Part shown: positions 17,442-25,634 of the stretch, in pieces
How positions within the stretch are numbered: the stretch's first letter is position 1
How the letters are laid out: every line of letters starts with the position of its first letter
Position numbers and translations under genes: made by a program
Notes under the pieces: generated by a model
Told to the model about the DNA's origin: nothing
The model's database searches: none
The model's input: only the letters and a program-made list of their open reading frames with translations
Assembly (NCBI RefSeq): GCF_014205055.1
Contig: NZ_JACHMS010000001.1
Span: forward strand, 5,394,001-5,458,000
Source of the DNA: Streptomyces luteogriseus
GTDB taxonomy: Bacteria > Actinomycetota > Actinomycetes > Streptomycetales > Streptomycetaceae
Length of the DNA stretch: 64,000 bases
Direction of reading: 5' to 3'

Positions 17442-18079
17442 GAGGCACGTCCCTTGCCGCGCCCCCGGTAATTGTCCGTAGTCGAATGGCAGTTGGGGCA
17501 GAGGAGCCGAAGGTTCTCGATGCGGTTGTCCCTCCAGTTGCCGTCGATGTGATCGACCTCCAGAGGGAGCGGCCGGCCCCGCCACACCGGCTCCGTGCCG
17601 CACAGGGCGCATCTCACCGCTACTCCCGACGACGTCATCGCCCACTTGAGGCGGTCGCTCGGAATGCGCCGGGCGCGATCGGCCGGTTGCTCGACCAGCA
17701 AGGCCTCGGGTGTGCGCGGACGCCAGGGTTTTCCCCGCCGGGTCGGCACCCTGAAATGCGATGTGTCGATGCCGTAGGCCTTGATCCGGCGGCTGATGTG
17801 CGTGTGATGTCCGCCCACCACCTCGAGTCCTAGACGCCGCAGTACCTCGCACATGTTCGTCGATGCGGTGACGGCCCGCTCAAGTACGTCCCTCGACCAC
17901 CGCACTCCCTCGCGCTCGAAGTGCGAAACGTCCACGCCGAGCTTCTTCATCCGCTGGGACACATAACGCCGAGTTGAGCTCCGCGGATCCACCCCCAACA
18001 ACAGCAGCGCCTCCGACAGCGACCGCGCCCCCCGAGCCGCCTCCTCCAGCCGTTCTCTGGTGTACGCACTGGCCCCCAT
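17438..18079 (-). CDS. HNH endonuclease with duplicated DNA-binding module
   Basis: A 213-residue protein. Two similar modules stand in tandem: SLSEALLLLGVDPRSSTRRY...KKLGVDVSHF and NMCEVLRRLGLEVVGGHHTH...KAYGIDTSHF, each likely a helix-turn-helix for sequence-specific binding. The C-terminal HNH domain has CALCGTEPVW, EVDHIDGNWRDNRIENL and LLCPNCH, with all catalytic residues. The ATG at 18079 has GGAGGG upstream; an extension to 18121 is possible but unsupported. It is co-translated with the second HNH gene. Confidence 0.88.
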   Translation of the reverse strand: MGASAYTRERLEEAARGARSLSEALLLLGVDPRSSTRRYVSQRMKKLGVDVSHFEREGVRWSRDVLERAVTASTNMCEVLRRLGLEVVGGHHTHISRRIKAYGIDTSHFRVPTRRGKPWRPRTPEALLVEQPADRARRIPSDRLKWAMTSSGVAVRCALCGTEPVWRGRPLPLEVDHIDGNWRDNRIENLRLLCPNCHSTTDNYRGRGKGRAS

Positions 18080-18174
18080 CACACGCCCTCCGTCCCCGAC
18101 CACCCGTTCGTGGTCTCGCACGGAGTAACGAACCGTTTATCGGACAGTCACGCCCGGAATGCGTGCGGAATGCG

Positions 18175-18212
18175 GAGCGGCTCGTACCGGACCTCTCCGG
18201 TACGAGCCGCTC
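18175..18212. terminator. Hairpin terminator after bcp
   Basis: A perfect 17-bp stem (18175-18191 / 18196-18212) with a CCTC loop, just beyond the bcp stop codon on the minus strand. Confidence 0.88.
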
Positions 18213-18231
18213 GCGAGACGATCAGCGGGTC

Positions 18232-18699
18232 TCAGACCCCCAGATCCTTGATGATCTTGGCCACGTGGCCCGTCGCCTTGACGTTGTACAGGGCCCGTTC
18301 GACCTTGCCCTCCTCGTCCACGACGATCGTGGAGCGGATGACGCCGACCACCGTCTTGCCGTAGAGCTTCTTCTCGCCGAAGGCGCCGTAGGACTCCAGG
18401 ACCTGCTTGTCCGGGTCGCCGAGCAGCGTGACCTTCAGGGACTCCTTGTCGCGGAACTTGGCCAGCTTCTCCGGCTTGTCGGGGGAGATGCCGATGACGT
18501 CGTAGCCCGCGCCCGCCAGCAGCTCCAGGTTGTCCGTGAAGTCGCAGGCCTGCTTGGTGCAGCCGGGCGTGAGGGCGGCCGGGTAGAAGTACACGATGAC
18601 CTTGCGGCCCTTGTGGTCCGACAGGGACACCTCGGTGCCGTCGGCGTCGGGCAGGGTGAACGCGGGGGCGGTGTCCCCCGGCTGGAGTCGCTCGCTCAT
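18232..18699 (-). CDS. bcp: Thioredoxin-dependent thiol peroxidase (peroxiredoxin Q)
   Basis: A cytosolic peroxiredoxin of 155 aa that reduces hydrogen peroxide and organic peroxides. The peroxidatic cysteine is Cys47 in the PxxxTxxC setting AALTPGCTKQACDF, with resolving Cys52 five residues on (atypical 2-Cys, BCP/PrxQ type). A -10 box TACCCT (18706-18711, minus strand) ends 6 nt before the ATG, so the message is probably leaderless. The longer frame upstream is antisense to the DUF3618 gene and is not used. Confidence 0.95.
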   Translation of the reverse strand: MSERLQPGDTAPAFTLPDADGTEVSLSDHKGRKVIVYFYPAALTPGCTKQACDFTDNLELLAGAGYDVIGISPDKPEKLAKFRDKESLKVTLLGDPDKQVLESYGAFGEKKLYGKTVVGVIRSTIVVDEEGKVERALYNVKATGHVAKIIKDLGV

Positions 18700-18795
18700 C
18701 AGGCCAGGGTAACCGGGGGTCGGGGCGGTGCGATGAGCCGTGGAGCTGACAGACTGTCCGGCACAGGCTTCACACCGACTTCGAAAGGCGACACG

Positions 18796-19125
18796 GTGGC
18801 GGACACGGCGGACACCAGGACCCCGGCGCAGATCGAGGCGGACATCAGGCGCCGCCGCGCGACCCTGGCCGAGACGCTCGACGAGCTCGGGGTGCGGGTG
18901 CACCCGAAGACGATCGTCGGCGATGCCAAGGCCAAGGTCGCTTCCAACATCGACCACACCCTCGGACGGGCCTACGTGGGGGTCAACCGGGCCGTCACGG
19001 ACGTGCGGGCCCAGTTCGTGGACGAGGACGGCGCACCCCGGCTGGAGCGGGTCGTGCCCGTCGCGCTCGTCGTCGTGGGCTTGGTCGGGCTGCTCGCGGT
19101 CAGTACGCGGCGCCGCAAGGGCTGA
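18796..19125 (+). CDS. DUF3618 family membrane protein
   Basis: A 109-residue protein. The N-terminal DUF3618 segment (TPAQIEADIRRRRATLAETLDELGVRV) is followed by an amphipathic region and a single C-terminal helix (PVALVVVGLVGLLAVS) that ends RRRKG, so it is tail-anchored with the N-terminus in the cytosol. The GTG at 18796 has AAAGG 7 nt upstream. It is divergent from bcp. Function unknown. Confidence 0.82.
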   Translation: MADTADTRTPAQIEADIRRRRATLAETLDELGVRVHPKTIVGDAKAKVASNIDHTLGRAYVGVNRAVTDVRAQFVDEDGAPRLERVVPVALVVVGLVGLLAVSTRRRKG

Positions 19126-19169
19126 CCCGACTGCGTGCGTTTGCGGGGAAGACAGGTAGGTTTCAGGGC

Positions 19170-19526
19170 GTGAGCGCCAAGAGAAACGAGCACAGTACCC
19201 ACCCGGACAAGCTGCCCATCCGGATGCTGCACGACCGCGTACTCGTGCGGCAGGACACCAGCGAGGGCGAGCGGCGTTCCGGCGGCGGCATCCTGATCCC
19301 CGCCACGGCCGCGGTCGGCCGGCGGCTGGCGTGGGCCGAGGTCGTCGCGGTGGGGCAGAACGTGCGGACCGTGGAGACGGGCGACCGGGTGCTGTACGAC
19401 CCGGAGGACCGTGCCGAGGTCGAGGTGCGGGGGATCGCGTACGTGCTCATGCGCGAGCGTGATCTGCACGCCGTGGCCGCGGACCGGTTCGAGGGTGCCG
19501 AGGACTCGACCGGCCTGTACCTGTAG
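19170..19526 (+). CDS. GroES-like co-chaperonin family protein
   Basis: A 118-residue GroES-fold protein: LPIRMLHDRVLVRQD, GGILIPATA and WAEVVAVGQNVRTVETGDRVLY match Cpn10. It has an N-terminal extension and a longer, acidic C-terminus (RFEGAEDSTGLYL) and is not next to groEL, so it is a divergent paralogue rather than the main GroES. The GTG start lies 7 nt after a -10 box TAGGTT (19157-19162), suggesting leaderless expression. A strong hairpin follows. Confidence 0.85.
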   Translation: MSAKRNEHSTHPDKLPIRMLHDRVLVRQDTSEGERRSGGGILIPATAAVGRRLAWAEVVAVGQNVRTVETGDRVLYDPEDRAEVEVRGIAYVLMRERDLHAVAADRFEGAEDSTGLYL

Positions 19527-19549
19527 GACCGGCGACAGCCGTACGGAAA

Positions 19550-19577
19550 GGGGCCGGTGACCCTGGTCACCGGCCCC
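19550..19577 (+). terminator. Hairpin after GroES-like gene
   Basis: A perfect 13-bp self-complementary segment (19550-19562 / 19565-19577), 24 bp after the stop codon. It separates the GroES-like gene from the riboswitch-controlled sugE. Confidence 0.8.
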
Positions 19578-19613
19578 GTCGCCGTGCCGTGGGGCTTTGC
19601 TACGTTGGAGGTA

Positions 19614-19658
19614 CCCCCGACGAGACGCGCCGTACCGGGATCAAGGCAAAGACGACGC
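19614..19658 (+). promoter_or_regulatory. Guanidine-III (ykkC-III) riboswitch
   Basis: The segment matches, almost base for base, the recalled Thermobifida fusca guanidine-III aptamer. P1 is CCCG (19616-19619) with CGGG (19636-19639). The conserved ACGAG follows at 19620-19624. GCGCCGT (19627-19633) can form the pseudoknot with ACGACGC (19652-19658), with one C-A mismatch. It ends 37 nt before sugE, close enough to mask the ribosome binding site, so guanidinium would turn on translation of the exporter. Confidence 0.85.
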
Positions 19659-19695
19659 ACCGACACCGTCAGCCCGTTTCCGGAAGGTGCCCGTC

Positions 19696-20016
19696 ATGGC
19701 CTGGGTTCTGCTCGTCGTCGCCGGTCTGCTCGAGGTGGGGTGGTCCGTCGGCATGAAGTACACCGACGGCTTCACGCGCCCGCTGCCCAGCGTGCTCACC
19801 GGCGCCGGCATCGTCGCCAGCATGCTGCTGCTGTCGCAGGCCGCCAAGACCCTGCCCATCGGTACCGCCTACGGCGTGTGGGTGGGGATCGGTGCGGCCG
19901 GGGCGGCGGTGTTCGGCATGGCGGTGCTGGGTGAGCCGGCGACCGCCGCCCGGATCTTCTTCGTGTGCCTGCTGCTGGTCGCCGTGGTGGGGCTGAAGGC
20001 GACCAGCGGGCACTGA
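19696..20016 (+). CDS. sugE: SMR family guanidinium exporter (SugE/Gdx)
   Basis: A 106-residue four-helix small multidrug resistance protein. The first helix WVLLVVAGLLEVGWSVGMKYTDGF carries the essential Glu and the WxxGMKYTDGF signature of the SugE/Gdx branch. The guanidine-III riboswitch upstream makes guanidinium/proton antiport the likely job. The 3' end of the gene, including the stop codon, is repeated just downstream (20028-20052). Confidence 0.92.
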   Translation: MAWVLLVVAGLLEVGWSVGMKYTDGFTRPLPSVLTGAGIVASMLLLSQAAKTLPIGTAYGVWVGIGAAGAAVFGMAVLGEPATAARIFFVCLLLVAVVGLKATSGH

Positions 20017-20052
20017 GCCGTCGTGCCGCTGAAGGTGATCAGCGGCCACTGA
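19992..20052 (+). repeat. Duplicated sugE 3' end with stop codon (25 bp x2)
   Basis: Two 25-bp copies, 19992-20016 and 20028-20052, differ at three positions. The first is the last eight codons of sugE including TGA; the second lies 11 bp further on. This looks like a local 3'-end duplication. Confidence 0.75.
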
Positions 20053-20075
20053 CCTGGCCGGGCACGGGCTCCGCG

Positions 20076-22490
20076 CTACTCGCGGCGGGCGCCCTGCGGG
20101 ACCACGCCCCAGCCGGGGCCGGTCGGGCCGCCCGTCGCGCCGCCGTCGCTCGTGTCGCCGCCGCCACCGCCCTCCGTGGTGCCGCCGTCGGCCGTGCCTC
20201 CGTCCGTCGTACCGCCGTCGCTCGTGCCGCCGTCCGCGGTGCCGCCGCCGGTGGGGGACTCGCCGCCGGTGCCGCCGTCGGTGGTGCCGCCGTCGGTCTG
20301 GCCCTCGGTCTGCCCCTCGGGGGCGCTGGGGCTCTCGTCGGGCGTCTCGGTGCCGGTGTCCTCGCCGCCGGTGGTCGAGCCGCCGTCGGTGGTACCACCG
20401 GTGGTCGGGTCGGTCGGGGCCTCGCTGCTGGGGGCCTGCGAGACGTCGGCGCCGGGCTGGAGCCTGAGGTCGAACTCCCTGGCGGGCTTGCCCTCGAGGG
20501 CGTCCTCGGTGAACTGCGTCCAGATCTCCGCGGGTGCGCCGCCGCCGTTGACGCGGTCCAGGCCCATGGCGCCGTACAGGGACTTGTGGGCGGCGGTGAC
20601 GGGGTCCTGGCCCATGACGGAGACGACGGTGGCGAGGTCGGGGGTGTAGCCCGCGAACCAGGCCGCCGTGTCCTCCTCGGCGGTGCCGGTCTTGCCTGCC
20701 ACGGGGCGCCCGGCGGCCTGCGCCGCGGAGGCGGTGCCGTTCTGGACGACGCTCTGCAGCATCGAGGTGGTGGTGTCGGCGGCCTCGCGGCTCACGGCCT
20801 GCCGGGTGCGCCGCTCGGGCAGGTCGATCGGCGCACCCTCCTTGGTGACCTTCTCGACCATCGTGTACGTGCCGTGCCGGCCGTGGTTGGCGAGGGTGGC
20901 GTAGGCCTCCGCCATGTCGAGGACGCTGGCGGTGGCGGTGCCGAGCGCGATGGCGGGGCCGTCGGCGAGGTCGGGGGTGGCCTCGGGGACGCCGAGGTCG
21001 ATCGCGGTCTGCTTGACCTTCGCGGGGCCGACGTCGGCGGCCATCTGCGCGTACACCGAGTTCACGGAGCTGTCGGTGGCCTCGGTGACGGTGATGTCGC
21101 CGTAGGAGCGCTGGTCCTCGTTCTCGGGGGCGTAGGGGTCGCCGGTCCAGCCCTGCACGGAACGCTTGTTGGTGCCGTCGTAGATGGTGTTCGGGGTGAT
21201 GACGCGGCCGTCCTGGGTCTCCGAGTGGTTCTCGACGGCCGAGGTGAACACGAACGGCTTGAAGGTGGAGCCGACCTGGAAGTCCCTGCGGGTGGCGTTC
21301 GGGGTGTACTGCTTGACGTAGTCGACGCCGTTGTACATCGCCACGACCTTGCCGGTCTTGGGATCGACGGAGGCGCCGCCGGCGCGGACGTAGGTGTCGA
21401 CCTTGTTGTTCTTCTTGTCGAGCTTGGACATCAGCTTGTCGTTGACGGCCTTCACGAACGCGTCCTGCTTGCCCTTCTGCAGGGTCGTCGTGATGCGGTA
21501 GCCGCCGGCGTCGAGCTTGCTCTCGTCGATGATCTTGTTCTCGGTGAGGTAGTCCTTGACGATCCGGACGATGTAGCCGCGCTGCCCGGACATGCCGGTG
21601 GAGAGGGTGGACTCCTTCGGCATGGGGAACTTCATGCCGGTGCGCTTCGACTCGCTGAGCCAGCCCTTCTTGACCATGCCGTCCAGGACGTAGTTCCAGC
21701 GGGACTCGGCGGCCTTGCGGTTCTCGGGGTGGGCGACGATGTCGTACTGGCTGGGCGCGTTGACCAGCGCGGCGAGGTAGGCGGCGCGGCCCGGGTCGAG
21801 GTCCTTGGCGTCCTTGCCGTAGTAGGCCTGGGCGGCGGCCTGGATGCCGTAGGCGTTGCGGCCGAAGTAGCTGGTGTTGAGGTAGCCCTCGAGGATGTGG
21901 TCCTTGCTGACCTCGCGGTCCAGCTTGATCGCGATGAAGAACTCCTTGGCCTTGCGCGTGACGGTCTGGTCCTGGCGCAGGTAGTAGTTCTTCACGTACT
22001 GCTGGGTGATCGTGGAGCCGGACTGCTTGCCCTTGCCGAGGGCGGTGTTCCAGGCGGCGCGGACCATGGCCTTGGGGTCGACGGCGGACTCCGTGTAGAA
22101 GTCGCGGTCCTCGGCGGCCAGGATCGCGTGCTGGGCGTCCTTGGAGATCTGCGGGAGCGTGACGTTCTCGCGGTTGACCTCGCCGTCGCGGGCGATCACG
22201 GAGCCGTCCGCGTAGAGGTAGACGTTGGCCTGCTTGGTGGCGAGCGCGTTGGCCGGGGGGATCTTCACCAGCGAGTAGCCCAGGAAGAAGCCGCCGGCCA
22301 GCAGCAGGACGACGATGACGAAGGCGCCGAGCGTCATGCGCCAGGTCGGGATGATCCGGCGCCAGCCGGTCCGCTTCGGTTTCCCGGCCGCCGTGGTCCC
22401 GGGCGTGCCCGGGTCGCCGTCGGCGTGCGCCTGCGGCTCTCTCGATGCCCAGCCCGGGTTCGGCTGCTGCGGCTGAGGCTCGTCACTCAT
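20076..22490 (-). CDS. Class A penicillin-binding protein (transglycosylase/transpeptidase)
   Basis: A bifunctional peptidoglycan synthase of about 804 aa. A cytosolic Pro/Gln-rich N-terminus precedes one transmembrane helix (MTLGAFVIVVLLLAGGFFLGYSLV). The GT51 glycosyltransferase has ILAAEDRDFY and GSTITQQYVKNYYL. The transpeptidase has the SxxK serine in GSTFKPFVF, SVN-type DSSVNSVYAQM and KTGT in VAGKTGTAEED. A Gly/Thr/Asp/Ser-rich tail of about 110 residues, encoded by degenerate GCCGCCGTCGGTG repeats, extends outside the membrane. Start ATG 22490; an in-frame GTG at 22499 is possible. Confidence 0.93.
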   Translation of the reverse strand: MSDEPQPQQPNPGWASREPQAHADGDPGTPGTTAAGKPKRTGWRRIIPTWRMTLGAFVIVVLLLAGGFFLGYSLVKIPPANALATKQANVYLYADGSVIARDGEVNRENVTLPQISKDAQHAILAAEDRDFYTESAVDPKAMVRAAWNTALGKGKQSGSTITQQYVKNYYLRQDQTVTRKAKEFFIAIKLDREVSKDHILEGYLNTSYFGRNAYGIQAAAQAYYGKDAKDLDPGRAAYLAALVNAPSQYDIVAHPENRKAAESRWNYVLDGMVKKGWLSESKRTGMKFPMPKESTLSTGMSGQRGYIVRIVKDYLTENKIIDESKLDAGGYRITTTLQKGKQDAFVKAVNDKLMSKLDKKNNKVDTYVRAGGASVDPKTGKVVAMYNGVDYVKQYTPNATRRDFQVGSTFKPFVFTSAVENHSETQDGRVITPNTIYDGTNKRSVQGWTGDPYAPENEDQRSYGDITVTEATDSSVNSVYAQMAADVGPAKVKQTAIDLGVPEATPDLADGPAIALGTATASVLDMAEAYATLANHGRHGTYTMVEKVTKEGAPIDLPERRTRQAVSREAADTTTSMLQSVVQNGTASAAQAAGRPVAGKTGTAEEDTAAWFAGYTPDLATVVSVMGQDPVTAAHKSLYGAMGLDRVNGGGAPAEIWTQFTEDALEGKPAREFDLRLQPGADVSQAPSSEAPTDPTTGGTTDGGSTTGGEDTGTETPDESPSAPEGQTEGQTDGGTTDGGTGGESPTGGGTADGGTSDGGTTDGGTADGGTTEGGGGGDTSDGGATGGPTGPGWGVVPQGARRE

Positions 22491-22967
22491 GTCGTGCACG
22501 GACTCCTGTTTCGCGTCGTACGTCGTTCCGTACGTCTCTGCTCGCTCTTGCGCCCCTGTGATGAAGACTGTCCCATCCGTTGATCAGTTCCCTGATCGAG
22601 GGCCGGGTCGTGCGCCGTGTGGTGAGGCGGGCCGCATGCGAGTGGGTGCGCGGGCGGGCACGGGGTCAAACGCGTTGTTGCGCACGCCTGCCCGAATCGT
22701 GATCTCGCCTGCGCGACATTCGCCCGAAGGGGGACACGGCCGTGGATCGCGACGGCTCGTACGCTCCGCCCGGCCGGCACCGCCGCCACGCCGCTCGCCC
22801 TGGCCACGGGCGCCTCGGCCCACGCGGACGCAACGGATCGTACCGTCTGGGCCGGTCCGCACCCGCCCCCGGCGCCCTCGCCGCTCCCCTAAATTGCGTG
22901 GCACGCCCGTTCGTCGGGCCACTAGGCTCCTGCGCTTCGGTGCCTGGCGGCGAGGAGGGCGGTGGAT

Positions 22968-23768
22968 GTGGGCTCGGGACGGTTGTACGCGGCCGTCGCG
23001 GCGGGTGGCTTCCGGCGGTACGCGACGTACCGGGCGGCCACGGTGGCCGGGGTGTTCACCAACACGGTCTTCGGCGTCATCCTCGTCTACACGTATCTGG
23101 CGCTGTGGGACGAGAAGCCGCATCTCGGGGGGTACGACCAGGCGCAGGCGGTGACCTATGTGTGGCTGGGCCAGTGCCTCTACGCGACGCTGGCGATCCA
23201 GGGCGGCGGCGCCGAGAAGGATCTGATGGAGCGCATCCGCACCGGTGAGATCGCCGTCGACCTGTACCGGCCGGCCGATCTTCAACTGTGGTGGCTGGCG
23301 GGAGACGTGGGCCGGGCGCTGTTCCAGATGCTGGGGCGGGGGGTGGTCCCGTTCGTGTTCGGCGCGGTCTTCTTCCCGATGGCGCTGCCGACGGAGGCCG
23401 GCCGGTGGGCGGCGTTCGTGGTGACGCTGCTGCTGGCGACGCTCGTGAGCTTCGCGATCCGCTACCTGGCGGCCTTGAGCGTGTTCTGGCTGATGGACGG
23501 CATGGGCGTGAACCAGGTCCTGATGGTCACGGGCATCTTCTTCTCGGGCATGGTGCTGCCGCTGAACGCCTTCCCGGGGGTCTTCGGGGAGATCGTGCGG
23601 GTGCTGCCGTGGGCGGCGCAGATCCAGATGCCGGCGGACGTGCTGATGGGGGAGACGGACCCGCTCGGGGCGTTCGTCTTCCAGGCGGCCTGGGCGGTGG
23701 TGCTGCTGGGGGCGGGGCGGCTGATGCAGTCGGCGGCGACGCGGCGGGTGGTGGTGCAGGGTGGGTGA
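22968..23768 (+). CDS. ABC-2 type exporter permease, first subunit
   Basis: A 266-residue membrane protein with six predicted helices, of the ABC-2 family permeases that occur in pairs with an ATPase. Recognisable pieces are YRAATVAGVFTNTVFG, the loop GEIAVDLYRPADLQLWWLAGDVGRA and FFSGMVLPLNAFPG. GGAGG lies 9 nt before GTG 22968; GTG 22962 is an alternative start. It overlaps the next permease by 8 nt, and the ATPase follows, so this is a three-gene export operon. Substrate unknown. Confidence 0.85.
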   Translation: MGSGRLYAAVAAGGFRRYATYRAATVAGVFTNTVFGVILVYTYLALWDEKPHLGGYDQAQAVTYVWLGQCLYATLAIQGGGAEKDLMERIRTGEIAVDLYRPADLQLWWLAGDVGRALFQMLGRGVVPFVFGAVFFPMALPTEAGRWAAFVVTLLLATLVSFAIRYLAALSVFWLMDGMGVNQVLMVTGIFFSGMVLPLNAFPGVFGEIVRVLPWAAQIQMPADVLMGETDPLGAFVFQAAWAVVLLGAGRLMQSAATRRVVVQGG

Positions 23769-24582
23769 GCGCGGTGCTGTGGCCGAGGGGCTGCGGGCCT
23801 ACCGGCTGATCGCCGGGATGTGGGTGCGCTCCAGCATGACCTACCGCGCCTCGTTCGTCGTCACGGTGTTCGGGAACCTGACGGTGACCGGCCTGGACTT
23901 CGTGGGGATCCTGCTGATGTTCTCGCAGGTGGACTCGCTGGGCGGCTGGTCGCTGCCCGAGGTCGCCTTCCTGTACGGGCTGTCCGTGACGTCGTTCGGG
24001 ATCGCCGATCTGGCCCTGGGCTCGATGGACGTCCTGGGCGCCCGGATGCGCGACGGTTCCTTCGACACGCTGCTGGTGCGTCCGGCGCCGGTGCTCGCGC
24101 AGGTCGGGGCGGACCGGTTCGCGCTGCGGCGGCTGGGCAGGATCACCCAGGGCGCGGTGGTGCTGGGCTGGGCGCTGGCGTCGGTGGACGTCGACTGGAG
24201 CGCGGCGAAGGTGCTGCTGGTGCCGGTGATGGTGGTCAGCGGCGCGGCGATCTTCTCGGCGGTGTTCGTGGCGGGCGCGGCCTTCCAGATCTACGCGCAG
24301 GACGCGGCCGAGGTGCAGAACGCCTTCACCTACGGCGGGACGACGCTGTTGCAGTATCCGCCGTCGGTGTTCGGCAAGGAGCTGGTGCGGGGCGTGACCT
24401 TCATGCTGCCGTTGGCTTTCGTCAACTGGGTGCCCGCCGCCCACGTGCTGGGGCGGCCGTACCCGATCGGGCTGCCGGGGTGGGCGGCCTTCGCGTCGCC
24501 GCTGGTCGCGGTGGCCTGCTGTGTCCTGGCCGGGCTGGCGTGGCGGACGGGGCTTCGTTCGTACCGGAGTACAGGGAGTTGA
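23761..24582 (+). CDS. ABC-2 type exporter permease, second subunit
   Basis: A 273-residue membrane protein with six predicted helices, paralogous to the preceding permease. It shares YRASFVVTVFGN near the N-terminus, MRDGSFDTLLVRPAPVLAQ in the loop and a C-terminal WRTGLRSYRSTGS. The GTG at 23761 overlaps the previous stop by 8 nt, and the ATPase gene begins 1 nt after its own stop. Both permeases probably form a heterodimer. Confidence 0.85.
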   Translation: MGERGAVAEGLRAYRLIAGMWVRSSMTYRASFVVTVFGNLTVTGLDFVGILLMFSQVDSLGGWSLPEVAFLYGLSVTSFGIADLALGSMDVLGARMRDGSFDTLLVRPAPVLAQVGADRFALRRLGRITQGAVVLGWALASVDVDWSAAKVLLVPVMVVSGAAIFSAVFVAGAAFQIYAQDAAEVQNAFTYGGTTLLQYPPSVFGKELVRGVTFMLPLAFVNWVPAAHVLGRPYPIGLPGWAAFASPLVAVACCVLAGLAWRTGLRSYRSTGS

Positions 24583-24583
24583 G

Positions 24584-25600
24584 TTGACCGGGTCGGAGAG
24601 CGGGTCCAGCCAGGAAGGCGGATCGGAAGGCGGGTTCATCGAACTCGACGGTGTGGAGAAGGTCTTCGAGGTGCGCAAGAAGACCGGCTTCATGAAGCGG
24701 GAGCGGCGGCAGGTGCGGGCCGTCGACTCGATCTCCTTCCGGGTGGAACGCGGCGAGATGGTCGGCTACATCGGCCCCAACGGTGCCGGTAAGTCCACCA
24801 CGATCAAGATGCTGACCGGCATCCTCACCCCCAGCGCGGGCCGGCTGCGGGTGGCGGGCATCGACCCCTCCCGGGAGCGGACACGGCTCGCGCACCGCAT
24901 CGGCGTGGTGTTCGGGCAGCGCACGACGCTGTGGTGGGACCTGCCGCTGCTGGACTCCTACCGGCTGATGCACCGCATGTACCGGATCCCGGACGCCCGT
25001 TACCGGGAGAACCTCGACCGGCTGGTCGAACTCCTCGACCTGGGCGACCTGCTGGACGTGCCGGTACGGCAACTCTCCCTCGGTCAGCGGATGCGCGGCG
25101 ACATCGTGGCGGCGCTGCTGCACGATCCGGAGGTCCTGTACCTGGACGAGCCGACCATCGGTCTCGACGTGATCTCCAAGTCCAAGGTGCGGGAGTTCCT
25201 GCGGGAGTTGAACACCGAGCGCGGCACCACGGTGCTGCTGACCACGCACGACCTCCAGGACATCGAGCAGTTGTGCAAGCGGGTGATGGTCATCGACCAC
25301 GGGCGTCTGATGTACGACGGTCCGCTCGCCGGGCTGCACGAGGTCGGGGAGAGCGAGCGGACCCTGGTCGTGGACCTGGAGCGGGAACTGCCGCCGATCG
25401 ACGCCCCGGCGCCCGCGCGGGTCGTCCGCGTGGAGGGTCCGCGCCAGTGGCTGGCGTTCCCGGCGGGGGAGTCGGCGGCGCCGCTCGTGGCGCGGATCGC
25501 GGCCGAGTACCCGCTGGTGGACCTGTCGGTGCGGGAGCCGGACATCGAGGCGGTCATCGCCACCATGTACGGGGAACAGGCCGAGCGGGCGATCTCGTAG
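24584..25600 (+). CDS. ABC exporter ATP-binding protein
   Basis: A 338-residue ATPase for the two preceding permeases. The Walker A is GPNGAGKSTT, the Q-loop region GVVFGQRTTLWWDLP, the signature LSLGQRMRGD, the Walker B VLYLDEPTIGLD, and the switch His lies in LLTTHDLQD. It resembles the DrrA/NatA-type exporters with a C-terminal regulatory extension. The start is taken as TTG 24584, which follows AGGGAG at a good distance and the previous stop by 1 nt; an upstream in-frame GTG inside the permease gene is less likely. Confidence 0.88.
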   Translation: MTGSESGSSQEGGSEGGFIELDGVEKVFEVRKKTGFMKRERRQVRAVDSISFRVERGEMVGYIGPNGAGKSTTIKMLTGILTPSAGRLRVAGIDPSRERTRLAHRIGVVFGQRTTLWWDLPLLDSYRLMHRMYRIPDARYRENLDRLVELLDLGDLLDVPVRQLSLGQRMRGDIVAALLHDPEVLYLDEPTIGLDVISKSKVREFLRELNTERGTTVLLTTHDLQDIEQLCKRVMVIDHGRLMYDGPLAGLHEVGESERTLVVDLERELPPIDAPAPARVVRVEGPRQWLAFPAGESAAPLVARIAAEYPLVDLSVREPDIEAVIATMYGEQAERAIS

Positions 25601-25634
25601 CCCCCGGCCGGGGTGAACTCGTAGGCTGCTGTGT

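Noticed and set aside
16843..18079. Integrated element at the tRNA-Leu gene
   Set aside because: There is no integrase, no excisionase and no duplicated tRNA 3' end in the neighbourhood.
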